A DNA stretch of 64,000 nt, from positions 558,001 to 622,000 of the forward strand of contig NZ_WYEU01000002.1 in NCBI RefSeq assembly GCF_015143595.1, in the 5' to 3' direction. The DNA comes from Sneathiella sp. P13V-1. GTDB taxonomy: Bacteria; Pseudomonadota; Alphaproteobacteria; Sneathiellales; Sneathiellaceae. The notes beneath the pieces are model-generated. The model had not been told where the DNA came from. It saw nothing but the letters and a program-made list of their open reading frames with translations, and did not search any database. Positions 8,906 through 18,078 of the stretch are shown piece by piece. The position numbers and the translations under genes are program-made. How positions within the stretch are numbered: the stretch's first letter is position 1; every line of letters starts with the position of its first letter.

Positions 8906-9508
8906 TTAATTAATTATCATGGGGATCATGCTGAACACCAAGAGGATTGCCATAGAAATATTGAAAACTGCAATACGGTTTCCCTTTTCGAGGATCCTTC
9001 GGAGTGCCGCGCCGGAGATTGCCCAAGTGCTGATTGACGGGATATTTATAATTGCGAATATCCCGATAAGTAGCAACAGATTTAGTAAATAATTTTCCTG
9101 GGTGGTATAGGTGACAGTAACAATCAATGCGACTGTCCAAGCTTTTGGGTTAAGGAGTTGAAATAACGCCGCTTGAATAAAGGAGATAGGTTTTGAAATA
9201 TTTTCACTGTCATTGCTGCCCAAGGAGCGGCTTTTGGCAATCTTAAAAGCAAGCCAAAATACGTATATCCCACACAATAGACGCAAAAAAATATAGACCG
9301 CTGGAAATTGTTCTAGAATTCCGCCCAATCCCAGGCCGACACCCAGTACCATTGATAGAAAACCCACCGATATACCCAAAATAAGAGGTAGGGATCTCAA
9401 TAATCCAAAATTAGCTCCAGAGGCTAGTAAGAGGAAATTGCCTGGCCCTGGAGAAATGGACATAACAAATGCAAACCCCGCAAGGGCGATAATGGTTTCA
9501 GTGCTCAT
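8906..9508 (-). CDS. Second LysE/RhtB-family exporter
   Basis: About 200 residues with the family signature S-P-G-P-G-N near the N-terminus, roughly six membrane segments and the mid-protein L-L-N-P-K-A element. The ATG at 9508 was chosen over a TTG four codons upstream because it gives the usual family N-terminus (M-S-T-E-T-I). It is divergent from the AraC-type regulator at 9620, which likely controls it, and the DJ-1/PfpI gene follows closely. It differs clearly from the LysE protein at 7120, so this is not a recent duplication. The exported compound is unknown. Confidence 0.88.
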   Translation of the reverse strand: MSTETIIALAGFAFVMSISPGPGNFLLLASGANFGLLRSLPLILGISVGFLSMVLGVGLGLGGILEQFPAVYIFLRLLCGIYVFWLAFKIAKSRSLGSNDSENISKPISFIQAALFQLLNPKAWTVALIVTVTYTTQENYLLNLLLLIGIFAIINIPSISTWAISGAALRRILEKGNRIAVFNISMAILLVFSMIPMIIN

Positions 9509-9619
9509 CGTGTTTCTCAACTTTGCTTCATGATTTCCCCTTAGCTTGCAAAAAATGAGGTAACCAGATAATTTTCAATCCGCCATATTTTTTATTCAAT
9601 CGTCTAAGAATTTAGTGTC

Positions 9620-10549
9620 ATGGATACAAATGATCTTCTGTCGGAAGTGTTTTCGATGCTTCGTATCTCCAGTGAGGTTTATTTTCGAACCAGTATGGCA
9701 GGTGAATATGCGGTAGAGGTGCCTCAGGAAAATCGACGTGTAAGATTTCACATCGTCCTTAGGGGGTCATGCTGGCTATGTATCCCGGGAGAAGAGCCTA
9801 TTCAGTTAAGTGAGGGGGATGTTGCGCTGGTTCCGAACGGAGCAAGTCAATCCATTAAAGCAACTCCCGAGTTGCAGCCGTCTAATTTGTCCGACCTGAT
9901 TAATAAAGGGGCCATTCAGAATAATATTCTAACTGTCGGGGAAGGGGTCGAAACAGTTTCGCTTTTATGTGGGTTTTGTCAATTTGATGAAGCAATTGAG
10001 CATCCCGCTATCTATCTTCTCCCCGCATATATACATCTTCGGCAAAAAGACCTCGGAGATTCCCCTTGGCTAAGCACGGCGATGAAACTGTTGTCTCTGG
10101 AAGCAAATTTACGCAATCAAGGATCTACAGCTATCATAAGCCGTCTTGTAGAAGTGATTTTTATCCAGACAATTCGGCAGGCTACGCAAAATAACGACCT
10201 GCTAAGTAATGGTTTTGCGAGGGCTCTTTCTGACAAATATTTATCAAAAGCATTATCTGTAATCCATACGGAGCCCCAAAATAAATGGCGCGTAGAAGAC
10301 CTTGCGAAAATTGCAGGGATGTCGAGAGCCAGTTTTGCTAAAAAATTCTCTGACGAGGTCGGTCGAACGCCGATCGAGTATTTAAGAGACTGGCGTCTTC
10401 TAAAAGCGAGGAGGCTTCTCCACTCATCAAGTTTATCAATTGATGAAATCGCTGAACAATGCGGATACGAGTCTCTTCCCTCATTTTCGAAATTGTTCAA
10501 AAATAGATTTGAAATGGGCCCGAGCACTTACCGTAAAATGACCAGGTGA
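9620..10549 (+). CDS. AraC-family transcriptional regulator with N-terminal cupin sensor
   Basis: A 309-residue regulator. Residues 1 to about 180 form a Cupin_6-type sensor (F-H-I-V-L-R-G-S-C-W near 38, then G-D-V-A-L-V-P-N-G). The last 100 residues carry the two AraC helix-turn-helix motifs (V-E-D-L-A-K-I-A-G-M-S-R, and I-D-E-I-A-E-Q-C-G-Y followed by F-S-K-L-F-K). It lies head-to-head with the exporter at 8906-9508, separated by about 110 bp, which suggests control of that exporter. The inducer is unknown; Cupin_6 AraC proteins often respond to small organic or toxic compounds. Confidence 0.9.
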   Translation: MDTNDLLSEVFSMLRISSEVYFRTSMAGEYAVEVPQENRRVRFHIVLRGSCWLCIPGEEPIQLSEGDVALVPNGASQSIKATPELQPSNLSDLINKGAIQNNILTVGEGVETVSLLCGFCQFDEAIEHPAIYLLPAYIHLRQKDLGDSPWLSTAMKLLSLEANLRNQGSTAIISRLVEVIFIQTIRQATQNNDLLSNGFARALSDKYLSKALSVIHTEPQNKWRVEDLAKIAGMSRASFAKKFSDEVGRTPIEYLRDWRLLKARRLLHSSSLSIDEIAEQCGYESLPSFSKLFKNRFEMGPSTYRKMTR

Positions 10550-10579
10550 TTTATTATTGTGTGAAAGAGAGAGGAAAGT

Positions 10580-11083
10580 TCACCGCTTGATCTCGTCCAG
10601 GACACCCAGGAAATGGGTAATGTTTCCGTCTTCGTCCATAAGAGGGACATCGAGAGATTCAAAGAGCGAGAAGTCCCTGTCGAAGAATTTGAGGCTGCCG
10701 CGGCAGGTGCAGGGACCTTTCAGATCCATAAGCATGATGAGGTAGTCCGCCAGCAGGCGATCTTCCATCACGTCGCTTGTTGGGCTCATTTCCACCATAC
10801 GATAGGCACGCCCAACAAGACGCCCCACTTCTTCGCCGCATAGACGATAAAGGAAGCGGGTCGGAGAGATAACCTCAATCAAATAGATATTTGGCGCAAG
10901 ATGAGGGAATTTGATGATGTCAAAATCAGAGCGTGTTGGTGGCGTCGCCCCAAAGGATTTCCACCAAGAGAGCAATTCACTGGTTTTTTCCAGATGAAGT
11001 TCATCTACAGAATTAAGAGGCTTTCTCTCTATTGAGTGAAAGTTATCTTCCCTGTCCGATACTAGCTTACTCGACAAATCCAC
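10580..11083 (-). CDS. Stand-alone PAS-domain protein (PAS_5 type)
   Basis: This 167-residue protein is essentially one PAS_5-like domain, a family common in alphaproteobacteria and mostly uncharacterised. Recognisable parts are L-L-S-W-W near residue 39, P-H-L-A-P-N-I-Y-L-I-E-V, the R-L-C-G-E-E-V core and the closing V-P-L-M-D-E-D-G-N-I-T. It has no output domain, transmembrane segment or signal peptide, so it probably acts through partners. It starts at a GTG at 11083, since no in-frame ATG lies nearby. The convergent AraC gene ends 30 bp away. Confidence 0.8.
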   Translation of the reverse strand: MDLSSKLVSDREDNFHSIERKPLNSVDELHLEKTSELLSWWKSFGATPPTRSDFDIIKFPHLAPNIYLIEVISPTRFLYRLCGEEVGRLVGRAYRMVEMSPTSDVMEDRLLADYLIMLMDLKGPCTCRGSLKFFDRDFSLFESLDVPLMDEDGNITHFLGVLDEIKR

Positions 11084-11124
11084 AACACATCCAAATCAAA
11101 CTACTAGATCTATATGGTCCCGTT

Positions 11125-12060
11125 TCAGGCATTGCCAACTGTTGCGGCTAAATGATCTGAAACGCTTTGTACTTCGATAAAAATACGCTTCACTTTTGGA
11201 TGGGCTTCTTTGATGGTTTTTTCAAGATCCGTAATGGACTGCTCTACCATCTCAGCACTGATCCCATCTTTGAAATCCACGCTTACGGTAAGAAGTATAT
11301 CCTCAGGTCCTAAATGCATCGTTAAGAGTTCATTTAAATTCAGAATATCCGGGTGAGCATTGATAATATTTTCAATGCCTTCGATTGTTTCCGGAATTGC
11401 GGTCTCCCCAATTAACAACGCTTTACACTCAATTGAAAGAATAACTGCCACGAGAGCGAGCACGCATCCAATTGCAATGGAGGCAACTCCATCCAGTATT
11501 GGCATGTTCAGTTGTTGGGACAGAAAAATACCAACCATAGCGATAACCAGGCCCAGCATTGCAGCGGTGTCCTCAAGCAGAACTGTAAAGATCGTAGGGT
11601 CTTTGCTTCGCTTGATGGCCGTCCAAATCGGCGTATCGCCAATGGTTTTTTTGAATTCTTTATAGGCCACCGTCCACGCCCAGCCTTCGAAAACAATTCC
11701 AAGACTAAGGATGGAGTAGTTCCATATTGGATCTTTGACCGCTTCTGGGGCGCTGATGGCGTGAAGGCCTTCATAAATGGAAATACCAGCCCCAAGTGCG
11801 AAAATGAGAACCGCAACCATAAAGGACCAGAAATAAACCTCCATGCCATATCCAAAAGGGTGTTTCTTATCGGCGGCGCGGCTCGCGCGTTTCAAGCCCA
11901 ATAGCATCAGCCCTTGATTGCCTGTATCCACCAAAGAGTGAACACCTTCGCTCACCATTGCGCTGGAGCCGGTGACGCTGGCGCCAACAAATTTGGAAAC
12001 CGCTATCAGGGTATTTCCGATCAGAGCTGCATAGATAACTTTCTTCGACCCGCTTGCCAT
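11125..12060 (-). CDS. Cation diffusion facilitator (CDF) family metal exporter
   Basis: A 311-residue inner-membrane protein with about six transmembrane helices and a cytoplasmic C-terminal ferredoxin-like domain (from about residue 215). The TM2 metal-site motif H-S-L-V-D supplies His41 and Asp45; the TM5 region reads L-E-D-T-A-A-M-L-G. The combination H-S-L-V-D-T-G-N-Q with H-P-F-G-Y-G resembles the SLC30A9 (ZnT9)-like branch of the family rather than FieF/YiiP. Such proteins export Zn2+ or related divalent metals by proton antiport; metal specificity here is inferred. It is divergent from gabD. Confidence 0.9.
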   Translation of the reverse strand: MASGSKKVIYAALIGNTLIAVSKFVGASVTGSSAMVSEGVHSLVDTGNQGLMLLGLKRASRAADKKHPFGYGMEVYFWSFMVAVLIFALGAGISIYEGLHAISAPEAVKDPIWNYSILSLGIVFEGWAWTVAYKEFKKTIGDTPIWTAIKRSKDPTIFTVLLEDTAAMLGLVIAMVGIFLSQQLNMPILDGVASIAIGCVLALVAVILSIECKALLIGETAIPETIEGIENIINAHPDILNLNELLTMHLGPEDILLTVSVDFKDGISAEMVEQSITDLEKTIKEAHPKVKRIFIEVQSVSDHLAATVGNA

Positions 12061-12229
12061 TTTCTGCCCCTCAAAGTTGCAAAACGTTCGGTAGGATGCA
12101 CACCCTATATGACAGGAATTTTAAATGCAATTGAGTTCATAAAACCGTTACGGATTAGGCATTGCAGGGGGATTTCTTTTTTCCTACACTCCACGCCAAT
12201 TAACAAACCAGAATAAGAGGTTCTCTCCC

Positions 12230-13708
12230 ATGAGTAATGCAGCAGATCTATTGGCGCTGAAAGATATGTCCCTGTTTCGCGAACAGGCCCTGATCAATGG
12301 TGAATGGGTAGATGCCGATAGCGGTAAGTCTTTTGAAGTCACTAACCCGGCAACAGGTGATGTGATCGGTACCGTTCCTGAAATGGGCGCAGCGGAGACA
12401 AAGCGTGCCATTGATGGCGCCAAGGCAGCAATGCCTGAATGGGCGGGTAAGACAGCCAAGGAGCGCGCAAACATCCTTCGTAAGTGGTACGAGCTTATTC
12501 TGGAAAATACAGACGACCTGGCACGCCTGATGACCATTGAAATGGGGAAACCATTGGCGGAAGCCAAAGGGGAGGTGGCTTATGCGGCCTCTTTCATCGA
12601 ATGGTTCGCCGAAGAAGGTAAGCGTATCTATGGCGATACAATTCCGGAGCATCAAAGCGATAAACGTATTATCGTATTGAAACAGCCCATCGGTGTAACC
12701 GTTGCCATCACGCCATGGAACTTCCCGCTTGCCATGATCACCCGTAAAGCCGGCCCTGCGCTCGCGGCGGGCTGCCCAATGGTGATTAAGCCAGCTGAAA
12801 TGACACCATATTCCGCACTGGCTATGGCGGTACTTGCGGAACGCGCTGGAATTCCGGCGGGTATCCTCAGCATCGTGACCGGCATCCCGCAGGATATTGG
12901 CGGTGAAATGACGAGTAACCCTGATGTGGCGAAGTTGACATTCACGGGCTCCACGCCAACAGGTAAATTGTTGATGGAACAATGCGCCCGCACCGTGAAG
13001 AAAACTTCCATGGAACTTGGCGGTAACGCACCATTTATCGTGTTTGACGATGCGGATATGGATGACGCGGTTGAGGCGGCGCTGGCCTCCAAATACCGTA
13101 ATGCGGGACAGACATGCGTATGTGCCAACCGTATCTATGTGCAGGAAGGCGTGTATGAGGAGTTTGCCTCTCGCCTTGCTGATCGCGTTAGGGATATGAA
13201 AGTGGGTAATGGTCTGGATGACGGTGTTGTTCAAGGACCACTCATTAACGAAGCTGCTGTTCAAAAGGTGGAAAGCCACATTGAAGACGCCCTTTCCAAA
13301 GGCGCGAAAGTGATGATTGGCGGGAAACGCCATGAACTTGGGCAGACTTTCTTTGAGCCAACCATCCTAACCGATGTTACCACAGATATGAAAGTGGCGC
13401 GGGAAGAAACCTTCGGTCCAATGGCGCCTTTATTTAAGTTTAAAACAGAAGAAGAAGCCATCAAACTTGCCAATGATACAGAATTTGGTCTGGCGGCCTA
13501 TATCTGCGCCCGTGACATTGGCCGTGTTTGGCGCGTTAGCGAAGGTTTGGAATATGGTATTGTCGGCATCAATACAGGTATTATTTCAACAGAAGTCGCA
13601 CCGTTCGGCGGTGTAAAACAATCCGGAATTGGCCGCGAGGGTTCAAAATACGGTATAGATGACTATCTAGAAGTGAAATACATGTGTTTAGGCGGGTTGG
13701 ACAAATAA
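12230..13708 (+). CDS. gabD: Succinate-semialdehyde dehydrogenase (NAD(P)+)
   Basis: A 492-residue aldehyde dehydrogenase that would oxidise succinate semialdehyde to succinate, the last step of GABA breakdown. The cofactor motif W-N-F-P (residues 163-166), the general base Glu262 in M-E-L-G-G-N and the nucleophile Cys296 in G-Q-T-C-V-C-A-N-R are present. The C-x-C pair (Cys296/Cys298) is characteristic of the GabD branch and is linked to redox control in some members. Glutarate-semialdehyde dehydrogenase activity is a close alternative. No GABA transaminase gene is adjacent; glutathione reductase follows 41 bp downstream. Confidence 0.9.
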   Translation: MSNAADLLALKDMSLFREQALINGEWVDADSGKSFEVTNPATGDVIGTVPEMGAAETKRAIDGAKAAMPEWAGKTAKERANILRKWYELILENTDDLARLMTIEMGKPLAEAKGEVAYAASFIEWFAEEGKRIYGDTIPEHQSDKRIIVLKQPIGVTVAITPWNFPLAMITRKAGPALAAGCPMVIKPAEMTPYSALAMAVLAERAGIPAGILSIVTGIPQDIGGEMTSNPDVAKLTFTGSTPTGKLLMEQCARTVKKTSMELGGNAPFIVFDDADMDDAVEAALASKYRNAGQTCVCANRIYVQEGVYEEFASRLADRVRDMKVGNGLDDGVVQGPLINEAAVQKVESHIEDALSKGAKVMIGGKRHELGQTFFEPTILTDVTTDMKVAREETFGPMAPLFKFKTEEEAIKLANDTEFGLAAYICARDIGRVWRVSEGLEYGIVGINTGIISTEVAPFGGVKQSGIGREGSKYGIDDYLEVKYMCLGGLDK

Positions 13709-13749
13709 GTTTCGGGCGCACGAGCTTAATATAGAAAAGGATTAGTCCA

Positions 13750-15105
13750 TTGTCATTTGACTATGATCTATTTGTGATTGGTGCAGGTTCCGGCGGTGTC
13801 CGGGCATCCCGCATTTCTTCATCACTTGGGGCAAAGGTCGCCATTGCTGAAGAGTATCGTGTTGGTGGTACCTGCGTTATTCGCGGGTGTGTTCCGAAGA
13901 AGATGTTTGTTTATGCAAGTCACTTTGCAGAAGATTTTGAAGACGCCAAAAATTACGGCTGGGATGTGACCCATGGTCCCCATGACTGGAAACGTCTGAT
14001 TAAAAACAAAGATGCAGAAATTGATCGCCTGAACGGTATTTATCATACCATTCTGTCGAACAATAATGTGGAACTGTTTGAAGCTCGTGCTGAAATCATC
14101 GACAAAAACACGTTGAAAGTCGGTGACAAGACAGTAACGGCAAAATACATCCTGATTGCAACTGGCGGTACACCGATGATGCCGGATGTGCCGGGTATCG
14201 AACATGCCATTTCATCCAACGAAGCTTTCCATCTGGATGAGATGCCAAAGCGTGTCATCGTTGTTGGCGGCGGCTATATTGCTGTGGAATTTGCGGGCAT
14301 CTTCAATGGTCTCGGCGCAGATGTGGTGCAGCTTTACCGTGGGGAGCAGATCCTGCGTGGTTTTGATCACCATGTTCAGGAAATGGTGGCGCAGGAAATC
14401 GTCAAAAAAGGCGTTGATCTTCGCACCCGTGCAAATCCTGCCAGCATCGAGAAAACCGAAAGCGGCCTGAAAGTTACGCTGGAAGATGGCAGTGTTCTGG
14501 AAACAGACGCGATCATGTATGCCACGGGCCGTAAAGCCAACACCGAAGGTCTCGGCCTTGAAAATGCCGGTGTTGAGATGAAGCCAAATGGTGCTGTGAA
14601 GGTCGATGAGTATTCCAGAACCAACGTGGATAATATCTACGCAGTTGGTGATGTGACGGATCGTATTGCCCTGACACCGGTAGCCATCCATGAAGGCATG
14701 GCCTTTGCGGAAACGGTTTTTGCCAATACTCCTCGGGCATTTGATCACAGTATTGTACCATCTGCCGTCTTCTCTCAACCACCTGTGGGGTCTGTTGGCC
14801 TGACAGAGGCTGAGGCGAGGGAGCAATATGGTGATGTGGATATCTATAAAGCTGAATTCCGTCCGCTGAAGCAGACCATCACACTCGGCAGTGAACGGGC
14901 CATGTGTAAGATCATCGTGGATCAGAAATCTGATCGTGTGCTTGGTGTGCATGTGGTTGGCGCTGATGCCGGCGAGATTATTCAAGGCGTTGGTATTGCC
15001 GTGAAAATGGGCGCAACGAAAGCGCAGTTTGATGCGACAGTTGGGGTTCACCCAACCCTTGCCGAAGAACTTGTGACCATGCGTGAGAAATATACGGGCG
15101 ATTAG
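13750..15105 (+). CDS. gor: Glutathione-disulfide reductase
   Basis: A 451-residue FAD/NADPH flavoprotein disulfide reductase that regenerates glutathione. Seen in order: FAD motif G-A-G-S-G-G (11-16), the redox-active disulfide Cys42/Cys47 in G-G-T-C-V-I-R-G-C-V-P-K-K, the NAD(P)H motif G-G-G-Y-I-A around 178, the second FAD motif Y-A-V-G-D-V-T, and the C-terminal base His434 with Glu439 in H-P-T-L-A-E-E. The V-I-R-G spacing between the cysteines is typical of glutathione reductases. The start is a TTG at 13750: a stop at 13732 excludes upstream ATGs, and AAAAGGA lies at a good distance. Confidence 0.93.
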   Translation: MSFDYDLFVIGAGSGGVRASRISSSLGAKVAIAEEYRVGGTCVIRGCVPKKMFVYASHFAEDFEDAKNYGWDVTHGPHDWKRLIKNKDAEIDRLNGIYHTILSNNNVELFEARAEIIDKNTLKVGDKTVTAKYILIATGGTPMMPDVPGIEHAISSNEAFHLDEMPKRVIVVGGGYIAVEFAGIFNGLGADVVQLYRGEQILRGFDHHVQEMVAQEIVKKGVDLRTRANPASIEKTESGLKVTLEDGSVLETDAIMYATGRKANTEGLGLENAGVEMKPNGAVKVDEYSRTNVDNIYAVGDVTDRIALTPVAIHEGMAFAETVFANTPRAFDHSIVPSAVFSQPPVGSVGLTEAEAREQYGDVDIYKAEFRPLKQTITLGSERAMCKIIVDQKSDRVLGVHVVGADAGEIIQGVGIAVKMGATKAQFDATVGVHPTLAEELVTMREKYTGD

Positions 15106-15131
15106 GCCTGTAAATTAATTCAAGATTTGGG

Positions 15132-15180
15132 GCCGATTTTATGCTTTTTGTATCGAGAAGCACTGAAATCGGCTCTTTTT
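15132..15180 (+). terminator. Rho-independent terminator after gor
   Basis: Outer stem GCCGATTT / AAATCGGC (15132-15139 with 15166-15173), inner stem TGCTT / AAGCA, then a T-rich tail TCTTTTT. Confidence 0.65.
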
Positions 15181-15260
15181 GTTAAATTAGGCCTTGTTAT
15201 CGTTTGCACTTGCGAAAAAAGGCTGTAGAAAAGATTTAATGTGTGTTGAACCGTAAATAA

Positions 15261-15272
15261 CGCATATATGCG
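15261..15272. promoter_or_regulatory. Perfect 12-bp palindrome upstream of DAHP synthase
   Basis: CGCATATATGCG is a perfect palindrome ending 23 bp before the DAHP synthase start. It could be an operator or overlap a -10 element; no known regulator site is recognised. Confidence 0.3.
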
Positions 15273-15295
15273 AACGATTATTAGGGAATAAGACG

Positions 15296-16675
15296 ATGTC
15301 GAACAAATGGGCACCTGACAGCTGGAGAAACAAGCCAATCCGCCAGGTTCCAACTTATCAGGATGAAGCGCTTGTAAAGGCAGTGGAAAAAGATTTAGAA
15401 GGTTTTCCTCCACTCGTTTTTGCAGGTGAAGCAAGAAATTTGAAGAAACAACTCGCTGGCGTAGCCGCTGGTAACGGCTTTTTGTTACAGGGCGGTGATT
15501 GCGCGGAAAGTTTTGCAGAATTTCATCCAAATAACATTCGTGACACGTTTAAAGTCCTTCTACAGATGGCTGTGGTGCTAACCTATGGTGCCAACCGTCC
15601 TGTTGTGAAAGTTGGCCGTCTTGCGGGTCAGTTTGCGAAACCACGTTCTGCTGATATGGAAACAGTGGATGGTGTGGAACTGCCAAGTTACCGCGGTGAT
15701 ATTATCAACGGCTTTGATTTCACCGAAGAAGCCCGTATCCCAGACCCAAATCGTATGCTGACTGCTTATTCTCAGGCCGCGTCTACATTGAACCTGCTGC
15801 GCGCATTTGCTCAAGGTGGTTATGCTGATCTGCATCAGGTGCAGCAGTGGAACATGGGCTTTGTGGCAAGCCGACCGCAGGGTGCGCGTTACCACGAAAT
15901 GGCGAACCGTATTCAGGATGCACTTGCCTTTATGGAAGCCTGCGGTATCAAGTCTGAAAACACGCCGCAGATGGCGAAAACTGATTTTTATACATCACAT
16001 GAAGCGCTGCTGCTTCGTTACGAGCAGGCCCTGACACGTATCGACAGTACATCTGGCGAATATTATGACACATCCGCTCATATGCTGTGGATTGGTGACC
16101 GTACGCGCGATCCGGATGAAGCTCATGTCGAGTTCCTGCGCGGTGTTGGCAACCCTATTGGCGTGAAGGCTGGTCCATCTCAGGACCCAGACACACTTCT
16201 ACGTTTGATTGACAAGCTGAACCCTGAAAATGAAGCAGGCCGCATGACTGTGATCTGCCGTTTCGGTGCTGGCAATGTTGAAAAGCACCTGCCTGCGCTG
16301 GTTCGTAAAATTGAACAGGAAGGTCGCAGCGTAGTCTGGTCATGTGACCCAATGCATGGCAATACAATTAAGTCTTCTACAGGATATAAAACCCGTCCTT
16401 TCGACCGCATTCTGACCGAAGTGAAAGAATTCTTCGGGGTTCACGCCGCAGAAGGCACTTATGGCGGAGGTGTTCATTTCGAAATGACTGGTCAGGATGT
16501 AACAGAATGTCTGGGTGGGGCATTCGAAATCACTGAGGAACGTTTGAGTGACCGTTACCACACGGCATGTGATCCGCGCCTCAATGCAAATCAGGCCTTG
16601 GAACTTGCCTTCCTGATTGCTGAAATGCTTAAAGATCAGAGAGGAAATGGAAAGGTTGCCGCTACGGCATCGTAA
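15296..16675 (+). CDS. Class II 3-deoxy-7-phosphoheptulonate synthase (DAHP synthase)
   Basis: This enzyme joins phosphoenolpyruvate and erythrose-4-phosphate to make DAHP, the first step of the shikimate pathway. The 459-residue protein belongs to the class II (plant/Mycobacterium-like) family: G-G-D-C-A-E-S-F near residue 65 with the metal-binding Cys, [21 protein letters not shown] and the metal-site [10 protein letters not shown]. Length and motifs are complete. The shikimate gene aroQ lies about 43 kb away in the same window. A nicotinate phosphoribosyltransferase gene follows after 12 bp, so they are probably cotranscribed. Confidence 0.95.
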   Translation: MSNKWAPDSWRNKPIRQVPTYQDEALVKAVEKDLEGFPPLVFAGEARNLKKQLAGVAAGNGFLLQGGDCAESFAEFHPNNIRDTFKVLLQMAVVLTYGANRPVVKVGRLAGQFAKPRSADMETVDGVELPSYRGDIINGFDFTEEARIPDPNRMLTAYSQAASTLNLLRAFAQGGYADLHQVQQWNMGFVASRPQGARYHEMANRIQDALAFMEACGIKSENTPQMAKTDFYTSHEALLLRYEQALTRIDSTSGEYYDTSAHMLWIGDRTRDPDEAHVEFLRGVGNPIGVKAGPSQDPDTLLRLIDKLNPENEAGRMTVICRFGAGNVEKHLPALVRKIEQEGRSVVWSCDPMHGNTIKSSTGYKTRPFDRILTEVKEFFGVHAAEGTYGGGVHFEMTGQDVTECLGGAFEITEERLSDRYHTACDPRLNANQALELAFLIAEMLKDQRGNGKVAATAS

Positions 16676-16687
16676 TCCGTCATCGCT

Positions 16688-17836
16688 ATGACACAAATTG
16701 ATAAGAAATCGGATGCATTGTCCGCGATTGATGAAGTAATCGCGGCGCATACCGACCAGTATTTTAATCGCACCAAACAGATCGTTGGGGAGTTTGGGGA
16801 CCAAACGGTAACCTACGCTGTCTTTATGCGTCGTCCCGTGATCTTTGCCCCGAAATTGATGCTCGACTGGCTCCACAGCATTAATGAATTGCGCGGCAAT
16901 AATTTTCAAATCGAGCCCTGTTTTGAAGAAGGTGATTGGGTCGGTGCGGGTGAACCGCTTGTCTACATCACCGGCAGTTTTGTAGATCTTGTGGATCTGG
17001 AAACCTTGTATCTTCAGAAGCTGGGACCTGCCTGCGTTGCGGCCTATAATGCCTATCTGATGTGCCAAAATATGCCTAACTCTGCTTTTCTTGCCATGGA
17101 TGCCCGTCATTGTGCTGGTTCTGAAATGGCAGAAATGATGGCCTATGCGGCATCTGTTGGCGGTCGCATCGCCAAGAAAGACCATAATGCAATTGGGTTC
17201 ATTGGAAACGCAAACGACAGCACGGCCCATTATTTTGGTAATGAAAAAGGTCTGGGCACCATGCCGCACGCCTTAATCGGTTATGCTGGCAGTACTTTGC
17301 GGGCAGCTGAAATGTTTGTTGAACGTTATCCGGATGAAGCGCTGACTGTGCTTGTGGATTACTTCGGTAAAGAGGTGACGGATGCGCTTGCCGTCTGTGC
17401 ACGTTTTCCGGAACTGGCAGCAGAAGGTAAAATCGCGGTTCGTATGGATACTCATGGTGGCCGCTTTGTGGAGGGTTTGGATCCTGCGGAAAGTTATGCT
17501 GTTCTAGAACGCCATATGCCCAAAGGCATCCGGCAGTACCGGTCCGAGCAGGAGCTTAAATGGATGGTAGGGACAGGTGTTTCCGCTGCGGCAATTTATC
17601 ATATGCGGGAAAAACTGGATCAGGCTGGTTATGATAAGGTTCGCATCGTCGCATCATCAGGCTTCTCTGCAGATAAATGCCGTGTCATGGGCAGTCTAAA
17701 CGCCCCAATTGACGTCATTGGAAGCGGATCCTACTTGCCTGAAAAATGGTCTGAAACTTACGCCACCGCAGATATTATTTCCTATGATGGCAAGCCAAGC
17801 GTAAAACTTGGTCGCGAGTTCTTGCTCAAGAAATAA
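16688..17836 (+). CDS. Nicotinate phosphoribosyltransferase-family protein
   Basis: This 382-residue protein has the features of NAD-salvage nicotinate phosphoribosyltransferases: a substrate-binding N-terminal region (F-N-R-T-K-Q at about 26), V-D-L-E-T-L-Y-L-Q-K-L, D-A-R-H, G-F-I-G-N-A-N-D-S-T, the D-T-H-G-G-R phosphate-site segment, and S-S-G-F-S with I-G-S-G-S-Y. It would make nicotinate mononucleotide from nicotinate and PRPP, feeding NaMN toward NadE, also encoded in this window. It is shorter than E. coli PncB and of the compact, archaeal/PncB2-like form, so exact specificity is not certain. A strong terminator follows. Confidence 0.85.
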   Translation: MTQIDKKSDALSAIDEVIAAHTDQYFNRTKQIVGEFGDQTVTYAVFMRRPVIFAPKLMLDWLHSINELRGNNFQIEPCFEEGDWVGAGEPLVYITGSFVDLVDLETLYLQKLGPACVAAYNAYLMCQNMPNSAFLAMDARHCAGSEMAEMMAYAASVGGRIAKKDHNAIGFIGNANDSTAHYFGNEKGLGTMPHALIGYAGSTLRAAEMFVERYPDEALTVLVDYFGKEVTDALAVCARFPELAAEGKIAVRMDTHGGRFVEGLDPAESYAVLERHMPKGIRQYRSEQELKWMVGTGVSAAAIYHMREKLDQAGYDKVRIVASSGFSADKCRVMGSLNAPIDVIGSGSYLPEKWSETYATADIISYDGKPSVKLGREFLLKK

Positions 17837-17856
17837 AAACCTCTTAATCTAAAAAG

Positions 17857-17892
17857 AAAAGCCCTTCTATCCTTAGAAGGGCTTTTTATTTT
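17857..17892 (+). terminator. Rho-independent terminator after the NAPRT gene
   Basis: Perfect 9-bp stem AGCCCTTCT / AGAAGGGCT (17860-17868 with 17875-17883), 6-nt loop, then TTTTATTTTTT. Confidence 0.85.
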
Positions 17893-18078
17893 TTAACGCA
17901 AAATCCCGCTAGCAGAAACTAATATTACGTGATATCGGTCGATCTGTATCAGGCAGTAGTAGCCCAGCCAATAAAGGCACTTGAGAAGTGTCTTAGGATA
18001 AGATTGTTCCAACTCACATATTTTATGTTTCCGCTGAGATAAGGCTACGCCTGTCAGTATTTCTTAAAGGGTCTTTTC

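Noticed and set aside
12248-13333. A 361-codon frame antisense to gabD
   Set aside because: It lies fully inside gabD, has His/Cys-rich low-meaning composition typical of antisense frames, and no family resemblance. Similar long antisense frames over gor (14212-15051), the class II DAHP synthase and NAPRT genes (16340-17269) and aspS (47849-48670) were dropped for the same reason.
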